Source: Fonsecaea monophora (Eukaryota > Ascomycota > Eurotiomycetes > Chaetothyriales > Herpotrichiellaceae). From it: a stretch of 64,000 bases of DNA. Positions 1 through 9,811 of this stretch are shown here, in pieces. The stretch covers positions 1 to 64,000 of the forward strand of contig NW_019174031.1 in assembly GCF_001642475.1 (NCBI RefSeq). The letters are read 5' to 3'. The notes below the pieces were generated by a model that saw nothing but the letters and a program-made list of their open reading frames with translations, was not told where the DNA came from and searched no databases. Positions within the stretch are counted from its first letter, which is position 1. Each line of letters begins with the position of its first letter. Made by a program: the position numbers and the translations under genes.

Positions 1-80
1 GGGGTGGAGCGGGAGAGAGGACGAGGGAGATGAAAATATAGGGATTGATTGAACAGAGTCAGTGATGAGACAGAACTTAC

Positions 81-904
81 CGGCCGAAAAGGTTCAATGT
101 GTCAATTGCTCCCGACAACTGCTCGCCGCCGACATTGTCATAGAAGATATCGATGCCACCTTCTCCATTGTCCGGGAATTCTGGCAGCTTCTCCCCCTTC
201 TTCGCCTTATGTTCCCGGACCAAGCGCTGGATCACGTCCTTGGTGCTGGGCTCTTTCTTGTAGTTCCAACCCCCATCAAATCCGAGCTCGTTGATGATGA
301 AGTCTAACTTGTCGTCGCTGCCCACAGATCCAAAGACAGTCAAACCATCGTGCTTGGCCAGCTGACCGACCAATTGACCCACGGCTCCAGCGGCAGAGGA
401 TACCACAATGATCTCTCCAGGTTTGGGCTTACCAATTTCGTACAGAGATGCATAGGCCGTGAGCCCCGGCATGCCCAGAGCCCCCAGATAATGCCTGAGG
501 TCGAGACCGGGATCGCCCGGATTGGGCACCTTGAACGGTTGTTCGGATTGCGGCCCGACCACATACAGATTGTATTGCTGGATTGGGAGCAACAACCTCA
601 CCACGTCTCCCTCGGCAAAGCCCTCGAGACTGGAGCGAAGAACCCGTGACAAATTTCCCGCGGTTATGGCCGTACCAAAGGGAATGGCGGGCAGGTATGA
701 TTTAACCGAGGGATCACGCAATAAGCCGCGCAGGTACGGGTCGAAGCTCACATAGAGCGTCTCCAGAACGAGCGCATTTGGAGGCAGCTTCTGGTCCAAG
801 TCAAAAGGGCCGACATCTTTAACCGCAATGTGTTCACCAGGAACCGGGAGACGGTCGGGGACTTTGTTGAAGACTAGAGCAAGATTTTTGGTGTTGGAGG
901 GCAT
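81..904 (-). CDS. NADP-dependent medium-chain reductase, partial (3' end outside window)
   Basis: Zinc-free medium-chain dehydrogenase/reductase of the leukotriene B4 12-hydroxydehydrogenase / prostaglandin reductase type. These enzymes use NADPH to reduce the double bond of enones and alkenals in the cytosol. The visible exon gives about 274 residues beginning MPSNTKNLALVF. The N-terminal half has the family segment YVSFDPYLRG. The Rossmann fold has VSSAAGAVGQLVGQLAK near residues 165-181, followed by DIFYDNVGG. The ATG at 904 was chosen because the two codons in front of it follow a GTG, not an ATG. The exon ends in CGGCCG before a consensus GTAAGT donor (75-80). No acceptor occurs before base 1, so roughly 75 C-terminal residues lie outside the window. 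The family is clear; the substrate is unknown. Confidence 0.85.
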
Positions 905-1743
905 CTTCACAAGCGCACTTTGGATCGATGGACCAACGGTCGAACTGTTGAGCGCACGAAGGTCAAGAAGACCGGGAGGGTATCAAGAAGAAATATGTAG
1001 GAATAACAACAGTGAAAGCTCGTGGTTGAATATCATGGAAGGGCGAAGGTGGGAAGGGAACCGATATCACGGTATTTACATATAAGAACAACACTCCTCC
1101 CCAATAGCATATATACTTCATGTAGTTCGTATTCCCTAGCTTCGAACCATTCATTTGTCATATGCCCATGTCGATTCTTCTTTCTTCTACCTGTTACTTC
1201 GTGGATCGTTGATGACGCAAAAAAGAGACATCCAGACCATCAACCAGTAGGCGGGGCATTTTCGTCCGAACGGCGCTTGGCAAGTTCCATGGATGGAAGG
1301 GGACGGACGGCGGAAATGGAGTAGGTGACAACACAATCGAAATGGCAGCGTTTGTCCAGGAGATACATTGTACCTAGGTATCTGGGGAACCGGTCAAGAA
1401 TACTGGATCGCAAGTCCATTACTGCCAGGCGAACGTAATTTTGGGAGAAATAGAGGCGCTCGTATGCTAGACTGGTGGAAAACGCGCGGATCAGCCTGCA
1501 TTGCGATGGACTTGTATTTGATTCGTCGGGTTTATGTGTGAAGCCTGGCTGGATGCACCGAGATGCTGGAGGGGAGCATGGTCTCGTTACAGATTTGTCG
1601 CAGTATGCGCATCTATATTATACACGCATCTCTTAGAGCTGTGACCAGCAGCTGGTCGTAACGCGACCGAGTGGCCGGTCATACCTGGTGGCGGCGCGGC
1701 ACATTTCGCTCTGGGTGATACAAGCTCGCGGTGTAGCATGGGC
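905..1743. other. Intergenic: promoter side of the reductase, 3' side of the RING gene
   Basis: No supported gene. On the minus strand an ATTGG (CCAAT) box (1101-1105) and an AT-rich TATATAT stretch (1110-1116) lie about 200 bp upstream of the reductase start. The palindrome TACCTAGGTA sits at 1371-1380. Confidence 0.5.
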
Positions 1744-2799
1744 TCAAGTTGGTCTCGTCCGTATCCCGTCGTGTCCGAGCACAAATCTCTCTGAGAACCA
1801 TCGAGGCACGCTCCCTTCACTGTCGCGTGGTTTTGCCCCGGTCGTAGGGAGGCAGGAAATATTGTCACTTCGGCCGTGACTCGACCCAGAATCCTGAGTA
1901 TCTAGCCCTGACGGCATCGCGTACTGGACTGCCCGGTCCCAGTCTGTGAGACGCTCATAAGGACTTCGCAGCCAAGCCTCCAATTCATGCAAGAACAGTC
2001 GAGCATTGTTACGGCCCAGAAAGTCTTTCAGTAATTCCTCTGCTTGCCCAGCACTGCCTTTGAGATCAATCGACTTCAATATTCCAATGATGTATTCCAG
2101 CAAGAAGTCCGCATTACCGGCGCGGCGGTCGGTGGATCCGGGACGTGAAGATTGGGCGGCGTCAGGATTGAGGAAACCGAATACTTGGAGTTCACGCCTG
2201 ATCCACATGCGGGCTCGGGAATTCAGACGCTCATCTGTTGCGAAAGACGCGGGCGTCAAATTCCGGTATCGCGAGATGCGATTTGTGCCAACGTGGAGAG
2301 AGTAGAGTCTCTGACGGTACACCTGTTTGCGAAAGTCTAGCGCGCTGTCCTTCGACGCTTCGGGACGTGCTGCTCTTGCAGTATGGTAGTACCCTCCTCT
2401 TGCATATGCCCGAGCTTGTCTGAATCGTCGTTGTCGAGCGGCGGAAGCGGCGTGAAAACGATTCGTGCTTCGACCGTCCGGGGGACATTCGGGTGGGAGA
2501 TGGAAGACTTGACCCCTCTGTTCATCGCCGTCGCGGATGTTGAATCTAATCGCTGTGACTTGACATTTGCACAGTGGACAAACCTGCTGCCGCTGCAGCC
2601 ATGTTCCCAAGCATGTAAAATCAAACTGGTTGTGGTGGCAGGGTAGAGCAATGGCTTGGTCAGAGATGTGGTCTAAGCAGATGACACATTGCTCTGGTGG
2701 AGGAACTGTGCTCTCTGGAAGAGTGAGTAGTGCTGCATTTGAGCCCACAGGCTCCTTGGGATCCAGTGTTATCTCATGTTCTGCGGATTCTGTTGCCAT
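1744..2799 (-). CDS. RING-finger E3 ubiquitin ligase (Topors-like fungal family)
   Basis: Predicted E3 ubiquitin ligase of 351 residues in one exon. The RING lies at residues 38-77: CVICLD, then C54-x-H56, FDFTCLGTWL and CPLC (C74, C77). The position where a C3HC4 finger usually has its fifth ligand is in FDF, so Asp60 may serve as a ligand; this is inference. The middle is rich in Arg and Ala. The C-terminal part, from IRRELQVFGFL through EYIIGILKSIDLKGSAGQAE to AWLRSPYERLTDWDRAVQY, is conserved in fungal RING proteins of this kind and resembles the region after the RING in Topors-like ligases. The start is the ATG at 2799, since the open frame upstream offers only a TTG. The tail after residue 300 is low in complexity. 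It is divergent from the Mpv17-family gene with 517 bp between starts. Nuclear location is likely but not shown. Confidence 0.82.
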   Translation of the reverse strand: MATESAEHEITLDPKEPVGSNAALLTLPESTVPPPEQCVICLDHISDQAIALPCHHNQFDFTCLGTWLQRQQVCPLCKCQVTAIRFNIRDGDEQRGQVFHLPPECPPDGRSTNRFHAASAARQRRFRQARAYARGGYYHTARAARPEASKDSALDFRKQVYRQRLYSLHVGTNRISRYRNLTPASFATDERLNSRARMWIRRELQVFGFLNPDAAQSSRPGSTDRRAGNADFLLEYIIGILKSIDLKGSAGQAEELLKDFLGRNNARLFLHELEAWLRSPYERLTDWDRAVQYAMPSGLDTQDSGSSHGRSDNISCLPTTGAKPRDSEGSVPRWFSERFVLGHDGIRTRPT

Positions 2800-3316
2800 T
2801 AAGTGGTGCAAGAGGAAAAGAAAGAGAGAAATGATACCACCGCCACTGTGGTTGTAAGTGGCGTAGAAATCGCTGCAGGCACTTGCCGTTGAAGGATCAT
2901 CTGCTCCACCGAAATTTCAAATGACGCATATCGAAAAAGGGGCCAAGCCTTGTGCCTACACGACCCGACGAGTTATCCGTGGATCACTCCTTCATGTTGG
3001 TATTCTTAAAGGTGAATCTTTTACATCCTAGATTCTCTTGCTGTTTCATGACACAAGACTAACCTCTCAGAGATCCCTTTGTCTTGAATCCCATTCCCCC
3101 CTACCTTAGTATCAAATCAATAACATTTGCTCTGAAATTAGGCTAAAGGGCACCTTGGCAACAATATCTGTCAACAAAAAGAGCCTTATCACACAAATAT
3201 ACCTTCCCCATAGTCTGGGCAGTTCACTTCCCGCTGCTGGTGCTTCGGGGCTGCCGTCGGGTAGGCATATCAGTCTGTAATATAACAAGAAGAGCCTCTG
3301 AGCCCATACTAGTGCC
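2800..3316. other. Divergent promoter, RING gene / Mpv17-family gene
   Basis: A 517-bp interval between two outward-facing starts. It is rich in pyrimidine on the plus strand. I see no clear TATA box and no small gene. Confidence 0.45.
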
Positions 3317-3919
3317 ATGCCTTCCATCCTCTCAGTCACGATCCAATCCGCCATTCTCAAGGCCGCCGCAAACTTCACAGCCCAAACGCTCACTCTGTGG
3401 AACGTGCAGTCCCTTGACTCAGTGAACTGGACCCGCGTTGTTGAGTTTGCGATATTTGGTATTGTGTCCGCGCCGCTGGCATCAGTGTGGCAGCAATTTC
3501 TCGAGGATAGTTTTCCCAGCGTAACGAATGTCAGCTTGGCACACCCAGATTCTGACCTGTTCAATGACTCCTCCGAGGAACCCGTCGCCGCCGAAGAAAA
3601 GGCGAAATCAACAGCAGAACTCAATTGGCGAAATACTTTGACAAAGCTGATTCTGGATCAAACAGTCGGCCAGTTCGTCATCAACCTCACGTTCTTGATC
3701 TGCACAAACATTTCACAGCTTCAGAGCTGGCACTCGCTCCTCGAGGAGGTTCAGACGCGCATCTTCAGTATCATCTGGGCGAGTTGGAAGGTGTGGCCAT
3801 GGGTGGCTCTGATCAACTTCATATGGGTTCCAGTCCAATGGAGAGTGACTGTAACTTCGTTGGTCGGCTTCTGCTGGAACGTCTTTCTGAGCACCTGGTC
3901 AATGCATGACAAGCCATAG
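3317..3919 (+). CDS. Mpv17/PMP22-family membrane protein
   Basis: Integral membrane protein of the Mpv17/PMP22 (Sym1) family, which forms channels in the mitochondrial inner or peroxisomal membrane. It is 200 residues in one exon, close to the usual family size. Helix 2 begins VVEFAIFGIVSAPLASVWQQ (residues about 40-60). The C-terminal signature is very clear: SWKVWPWVALINFIWVPVQ, then the RV and WNVFLS elements at residues about 155-195. A charged Ser/Glu-rich loop at residues 75-100 separates the two halves. The ATG at 3317 starts the amphipathic MPSILSVTIQSAILK segment. It is convergent with the downstream 7-TM gene, 179 bp apart. Organelle and cargo cannot be told from sequence. Confidence 0.85.
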   Translation: MPSILSVTIQSAILKAAANFTAQTLTLWNVQSLDSVNWTRVVEFAIFGIVSAPLASVWQQFLEDSFPSVTNVSLAHPDSDLFNDSSEEPVAAEEKAKSTAELNWRNTLTKLILDQTVGQFVINLTFLICTNISQLQSWHSLLEEVQTRIFSIIWASWKVWPWVALINFIWVPVQWRVTVTSLVGFCWNVFLSTWSMHDKP

Positions 3920-4098
3920 ACAAAGTTGTCGCGCCAGATAACGAAAAGAATGCCATTGTCTAAATGCTAAAAGGTTTGTAGTCCTCAAATCCACCGCAGA
4001 GCTATTCCAGCCCTCGTCTATTTCTTTTCATGAGAAGGTTTCCCAACACATTTCATTTTCCAGGCTCTTGCGGAGGCACCCAATGAGTGGCAAGATAT

Positions 4099-4932
4099 TC
4101 ATTTGGAAGAACCCGACGTGAGTGGGATCGAAGCGCCTCGACTGTGTTGGCGCGGATGTCGAACCCTCCGTGCCTGGGCCCGAGCATCCAGTCCGTGGTC
4201 GCTCAATATATTGCGCGTCACAAACGCAACGGCCAGCAGACACAAAGCTGCGATGAGTTGTGCCAAGAATGTGAAGACGAATCTGACAGCAAATGTGCCC
4301 GTAAAGGGACTCAGCGACTGCGCATGATCAAAAGCGTACACCACACTGTAGATTGCTCTCACTCCAATGAATATGCATGCCAGAATCATCAGAGATGCAG
4401 CAGCTCGGTGTTTTCGAAGCTTGAGGTAAAGTTGACCGCAGAGGAACGAGACTGTAATCCATGTGATCAGAAGGATGACGGCACCAGCTTCAAGGAATGT
4501 ATAGGCCGAGTCAACGTCTGCTTGGCTGTTGAGGTCGCCCCCGAGCTTCGCCCCACCAGTCGCGAGGAGTGCAATGCCAGTGATTGCGCCAACATGGATA
4601 GCCACCTCTTGAACCAAAGTTGTAAGCTGACTGCTGTTCGACGTTGCGTAGTAGCCCTTTAGTAAAGCCAGAAAGCCAGCAGTAGCAATCAGCAAAGGAC
4701 TAAGGCCAATGGAGGAAACAATTGCCCCAGACGTAGAAGGGTGTGGATCGTTATGACTGCCGATTTGAATGCCTGAGGCGACAATGCGAAGTATCTCGAA
4801 GGCAGCGAGGAAGAAAAATGCTGCAAGTGCGCGTCGACCATGTCTGTAGAACAGTAATCCGGTGGGGAGGAGGAGAGGGATGTAAATTGACATCTCTGCG
4901 ATTGAGAGTTTCGTTACTGCATCGAGCGCCAT
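4099..4932 (-). CDS. Fungal seven-TM integral membrane protein (DUF7702-like)
   Basis: Polytopic membrane protein of 277 residues in one exon. About seven hydrophobic segments are visible: IYIPLLLPTGLLFY (about 16-29), AAFFFLAAFEILRIVASGIQ (about 37-56), SIGLSPLLIATAGFLALL, VAIHVGAITGIALLATGG, EAGAVILLITWITVSFLC, LMILACIFIGVRAIYSVVYAF and VRFVFTFLAQLIAALCLLAVAF. The tail after residue 245 is basic and cytosolic in character. This layout, with the AEMSIYIP start and the HGRRALA loop, matches the fungus-restricted DUF7702 proteins, whose role is unknown. The ATG at 4932 is the first of the frame. I can claim membrane topology but no biochemical function. Confidence 0.75.
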   Translation of the reverse strand: MALDAVTKLSIAEMSIYIPLLLPTGLLFYRHGRRALAAFFFLAAFEILRIVASGIQIGSHNDPHPSTSGAIVSSIGLSPLLIATAGFLALLKGYYATSNSSQLTTLVQEVAIHVGAITGIALLATGGAKLGGDLNSQADVDSAYTFLEAGAVILLITWITVSFLCGQLYLKLRKHRAAASLMILACIFIGVRAIYSVVYAFDHAQSLSPFTGTFAVRFVFTFLAQLIAALCLLAVAFVTRNILSDHGLDARAQARRVRHPRQHSRGASIPLTSGSSK

Positions 4933-6032
4933 GGTTGGACTCTTGTAGATTGTTCAGCACAATACGTTTTGTGATTGTGGGAAGGACGGCTGTTTTCACG
5001 GGCCACCTTCGTGTCGATTGCAACCTGAGTGCACTTGGAGATACTCTGGACCGAGAGATCTCAAGACTCTTATAGCTGTAAACACTTGCCTCGGATTTCC
5101 ATCATAGCAGACCATGGCCTACGAATCGATAGCCAAAGAGGGCACTGGGGGTGCAGCCGCTAACCGAAAGAGGTATTCCATTCGAAGCGAATGCGATATT
5201 TGGCGCATTTCACGAGCGTCGATCTGAATGCGGATCGCGTTGTGGAGGCGAACCCCTGGATCAATCCCAGGCAGCACTATTTACATGCATGCGATGGAGA
5301 CGAGAGCAGATACGACGTTGTAGGCTGCAGTATCATATTGAACTCGTTGGGTACGAGGGTTGCGCAGTCGCCCATCACAACGCCCTGCCATCGAATTGAT
5401 GACCAGAAAGAGAATAGTGGTTGGAGAGGAATGGACAAGCTCAGCTAAGCTTTGCGGAGCATTCATCTTCTACGATTGGCCAATGACCAACTTGATAATT
5501 ATGTCAGCCTAGAGGGTATCGGCGCCATGTTCAGCCTCGCGTTTCCCTGGAAGGCAGTGCTTGTTCTGTGGCCATAGAGGCATCTTCATCCCTGATGTCA
5601 CAAAATGGCGGAGGACACCAAGATGAGGGAGGTGATTTCTCCAGCTTTGCGTCCGAGTTTGACCTGTGGTCGCAATATGAGACAGGTGGACAGCACAATG
5701 GGCATAAAGCAGATTTGCAGTAGGCTGACAAACAGAACAGAAAGGATAGGCATTCGAAGACTCGCGGTAAGAAAGGCGGCAATCTATCCGATTGAACGTG
5801 GACTTTTTCGGTCGTCTGCTGGACATCAAATCTCGATGTGTTCGCTATCCAAACAAGCCATGCGTTGCTAGCCCATGCCGATATCGATGCCTATCTGCAT
5901 GCCGAACGCCGTGCCTCATTGAAGAATAGTTTCGGTTGCTGAAGGAAATCACTTAAAACGCTCACATATCCAGGGTATCATACATAGCACACTCTGATCA
6001 CTGTAATTCTCAAATAGAACCCCATCGCCACG
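4933..6032. other. Intergenic: promoter side of the 7-TM gene, 3' side of the Skt5-like gene
   Basis: 1.1 kb without a supported gene. It contains a 51-codon minus-strand frame with an ATG at 5753 and a stop at 5598. This starts with a strongly hydrophobic stretch (MPILSVLFVSLLQICFMPIV). It has no recognisable relatives and no good splice sites to extend it, so I do not call it a gene. Confidence 0.4.
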
Positions 6033-8687
6033 TTACATAACAGCCTGTCATTTTCAGAGAGTCAGCCACGAACGTAATCAAGGCAAAACGGGTTAGGGGC
6101 CATTGTCTTCCTGGGAGCGGGAGAATCCCACTCATTTTGGGTGCAGAAAAACAGGTTCTAAAATCACTTACACATTCGCTCTTGTCCTTCCCCGGGGGAA
6201 CGCCCATCTCATCGAATGTCTTGGGCCCCTTCCCGGGAGGTCGTGCCGCATTTGCTGGAACAGTACTCGGTTTAGAAGGTGGTCCCCCACCAATGGGTGC
6301 ACTCGCATCGGGTTTGGAAGGTGGGAGATTTGCAGGCTTGACATTCGGTGGTACTTGTACTTGATTGTTGGGAGGCCGGACATTGGAGTTGGGCATGCCG
6401 CTGTATCCACCAGCAATGTGACCTGGACGACCTTGCGAGGGAGGGCCTTGTTGAAGTCTTGGGGACCCACGTGGAGGGTTGTTAGGGTTCGGCAGGGGAG
6501 GCCCATTTGGCTGTTGTTGCTGAGGTCGAGGTCTTCTCTCTGGCTCGAGAGGAGCAGAAAAGCCAATGTCAATCTTTGCGGGTGGTGACTGACCTCCTGG
6601 CTGCGGCCCTGGCCCAAGGTACGGTGAGGAGCTGTTGGGTCTTGATGGTGGCCTGATAGTAGGAATTCCTTGGCCCTGAGGCGGCGGTCCTCCTGATGGC
6701 ATGCGTCCTCCACGGCCATACCCAGGACCAGGGTAACCGGGCCCTCCAGGATTAGAATAGGGCCGCTGCTGAGGCATGTTAGATGGGGGAGAGCCATATG
6801 GATCAGGTCTTGGGGCTCCCATGGCCGCGGCCGAGGTTGGTCGAAGGTTGGGGTTTATGCCAAAGGCCGATGGGGGTCGAATATCCGGACCTTGATTCAC
6901 AGACGGCATATTCGGGGGTCCAGTGGGGTAAGGGACCGCGCTGCCAGGCCTGGCTGAAGGCGCTCTCTGGCTGTTGAGCGACAATCGAGAAGGATCCGGC
7001 ATTTCGAGCTGTTCAGCCTCAGCCTCTTCTGACAAAGTTGGCATCGCGGGAACTGAAGGCACATCGGTTCCTCCGATCATCGAGCCACGTTGCTGCCGGA
7101 TCTTCTTAAGTGCGACACTTTCATGGTCTTTTCGAGAGAGGGTCTTTGACCTAGAGATAGCATCGATCCTTCCTGTAGCATCTTGATTACCGCTTTGTGA
7201 TGCCTTGCGATACCACTCCTTGGCCTGCTCGAAGTTGACCGGGACGTATATGCCGACCTCATAGTAATAGCCTAACGCAAATTGGGCTGTCGGAAACCCA
7301 GACAGAGCTGCTCTCTGCGCATACGTAAAGGCGACTTCCTCATTCTTCTCGAAAAGACCCTCGTGGCCACAAAGAAACCACTTGCTGATGGCCAATTCTG
7401 CTTCCGGTTCACCCTGTCTTGCGGCGAGGACATTGTAATGCAAGGACAAAGCAGGATCGAAGGAGCAGCCCAACTCACAAAGCTCATATGCTGCCCCCAT
7501 CTTCACTTGGGCTTTGGCAAATCCCAGGTACGCAGCCTTTTCGATGTTCATCTTGGCTCCAGCAATATCCCTGGGCAAAAATTGATCCGGAATCTGGATT
7601 TGTGGCATCTGTTGCGCTTGGAGCATGCCAAAGACATAGGCGCCTTGCGGTGCGTTTTCATCTGCTGTCTGGGCCGACATATATATGAGGTTGAGACCAC
7701 GTTCGAAGTTCTGTGGCTGTCCATGCTGGCCAAGGAGTGTCATCATTCCTAGCCTGTAGCAGGCGGCTGAATCTCCAGCATCCGCGCCTTTCTGATAGTA
7801 CCGAATTGCCTTCAATGCATCGTTTGAAGATTCGAACTGCATTCCAATGCGGTAGTCCGCACGAACATACCCTTTCTCCGCAGCTCTTGTGTAGCAATAG
7901 AATGCTTCTTTCTTGTCAACCCTGTGTCCAAATTTGCCAAATTCAAGCCACATGCCCCTCATGAACTCGGCCTTGGGATGGTGTTGATCGGCAAGAAAGC
8001 TGACGATCTTGATAGCGTCTTCCCTAAGGACATGCTCAATGCGAGGCGTCCTTGTTCGGGGTGCTTGTGCCAGAGCAACTCTTTCCTCATTTTGGAGGCA
8101 TATCTCAACATATGATAACGCGTCTTGTGCCCACGTCAGCTGGGTATCAGGGTCATTGCAGTTGAGCACAGCGGCCCTTGCGGCTTCTAGTGTGGCCTCT
8201 TTCTGTTCATCGGTTGGCGGTATGTTGGGAGGAGGGTTGCGGAGCATAGGAAACGGAGAAAAGTTTGGCTGTTCCGTCGGGGCCATCGAGGTCGTTCTGG
8301 CGGGGAAAAGGTTATCTTGCCTGTATGCTTCGGTTTGGTTGTCCTGGAGCGCCCTCTGATCATACCCTTGGACGTTCGTGTGAGGGGCTTGTGGCGGCGC
8401 CCATGATTGCGTGCCACCCTGCATATATTCGGCGGACTGGGGAGAGTAGACTGATCCTGAGTAGGCAGAATTCGCAGAGGTAGGATTTGAGGCAGCTTGC
8501 TCCATCTGAGCCACATTATGTTGGATGTTGTTTGGCAGCTCATGTACTCTGTAGCGCTTAGCAGTGATCGGCGGCGACGTCAGTCCAGCAGTCGTACATA
8601 CCTGTTTGGTGTTGGCTGTATAATTTCTGGCATGTAGTAAGAATCATCTCCCCCAGGGACGAAAGTGGCGCCCGTGTGATAACTCAT
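6033..8687 (-). CDS. SKT5: Chitin synthase activator, Skt5/Chs4-like, Sel1 repeats and CaaX box
   Basis: Sel1-repeat scaffold that activates and anchors class IV (Chs3-type) chitin synthase at sites of wall growth. Three exons give 824 residues: 8602-8687, 6172-8548 and 6033-6044, with introns of 53 and 127 bp. The first exon encodes MSYHTGATFVPGGDD and joins in frame to VHELPNN. Sel1-like repeats fill residues about 215-490 (for example AEFMRGMWLEFGKFG, YCYTRAAEKGYVRADYRIG and QFALGYYYEVG). A Pro/Gln/Gly-rich disordered tail follows. The last exon is only 12 nt. Splicing it to TGT turns the end into KDKSECAVM, a prenylation CaaX motif like those ending known Skt5 proteins. Reading through instead gives an unrelated 40-odd-residue tail. 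It is divergent from CHL1. The family call is strong; the exact chitin synthase partner is inferred. Confidence 0.88.
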
Positions 8688-9811
8688 GGTGATGATCCAA
8701 GGGCAATCTGAGGTGTTCAGCGTTTCGTATTTTCAGCTGAATCCGAGCCCGAGGTGTCTTCCTCCTGAGCACCTGGCAGCTTTTAGATTGATTTTTCTTC
8801 GAAAGGTATGAGGCCAGAATCCGTCCCGCTCCCGCAAAGGAAGCGGAGGGGATGATGATATGCTCAGCCGGGTGTTCAGGAGATTGCCCTGGTGCTTACA
8901 CAGTCAGGGTGTACGAGTATGTTGGATTCTTAGGTCACAGGGTGGGGTCCAGAAGGAAGTAGATCAATGGAGCACAATTTCGCAACGCTGGTTCCTTTGT
9001 AGACATGTCTTGGAGGGCGCTGGAAGGGCAAAGGAGGAATATGAACTTGGCCTGGAAGGCCGCATCAATCACAGCCGAGCCTTGTCTGCGCACTTGTGGA
9101 AGTTTAGTTGATACAGACGATGGACCGAATAGTGGGAGGGTGCAGGCAGGGCGAGGCTGGGGTAATTGGCGTTGCGCGCTGCGAGATGAGGGGCCAGCTG
9201 GCCAATCCTACCCGCCTAGGCATCCGTAGGCGCTACCTTAGGTACTTACTTGGGTGCTCTTAGGGACTCGTAGGCACACAGCAGAGGCTCAACAGGTTCG
9301 GCTAAGAGGAGACCCTGGGTGGGAATACGCCCCCAGGCGAATAAAGTTGAGGTCAACCAGCGTCTAGGGCCCAGCTGGCGCCGCTAGGCTTTAAGGATCA
9401 GTCGCAGCCCTGCACTGCCACAACAAAGTCATATCCCCTTCGTACAATTTTGGCAACGAGATTTTGTCCCCTGACAATTCACAAAATCGGGGCCTTCATT
9501 CCTTTGCATACGACGAGCCGTTCCTTCAAGCGGGTGTCCAATTATTTGGCAATATCCGTCCTCACTACGATTGCCTGTGCAAAAGTACGAGTATGTTTCT
9601 GCTATGGACTTTGGCAGATTGCCAGACACTCTTCGAAGGCCTTCAACGTCCCAACCACTCCGAACGACAATACCACTCCCTCGCGTCCGATGCGCAAGTG
9701 TTTCTCTGCTAAGAATGCCTCCAAACCTCGTTAACCTGAACTAGATTATACCCTGCAACTGATTTTGCAACAGTAACGCGCGCAAGGCTTCGACCGAAGT
9801 AGCCAACCATC
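8688..9811. other. Divergent promoter region, Skt5-like gene / CHL1
   Basis: 1.1 kb between outward-facing starts. It holds clustered CCTAGG/TAGG elements at about 9214-9272, including TACCTTAGGTA (9234-9244). An ACGCGCGC at 9776-9783, 29 bp before the CHL1 ATG, resembles the MluI cell-cycle box. The short open frames here lack coding character. Confidence 0.45.

Noticed and set aside
3112..3624. 170-codon minus-strand frame
   Set aside because: It is antisense to the Mpv17-family gene, whose plus-strand product has clear family motifs; the minus product has none.
5598..5753. 51-codon hydrophobic minus-strand ORF
   Set aside because: It is too short to support alone, without relatives or splice sites; noted only in the intergenic entry.
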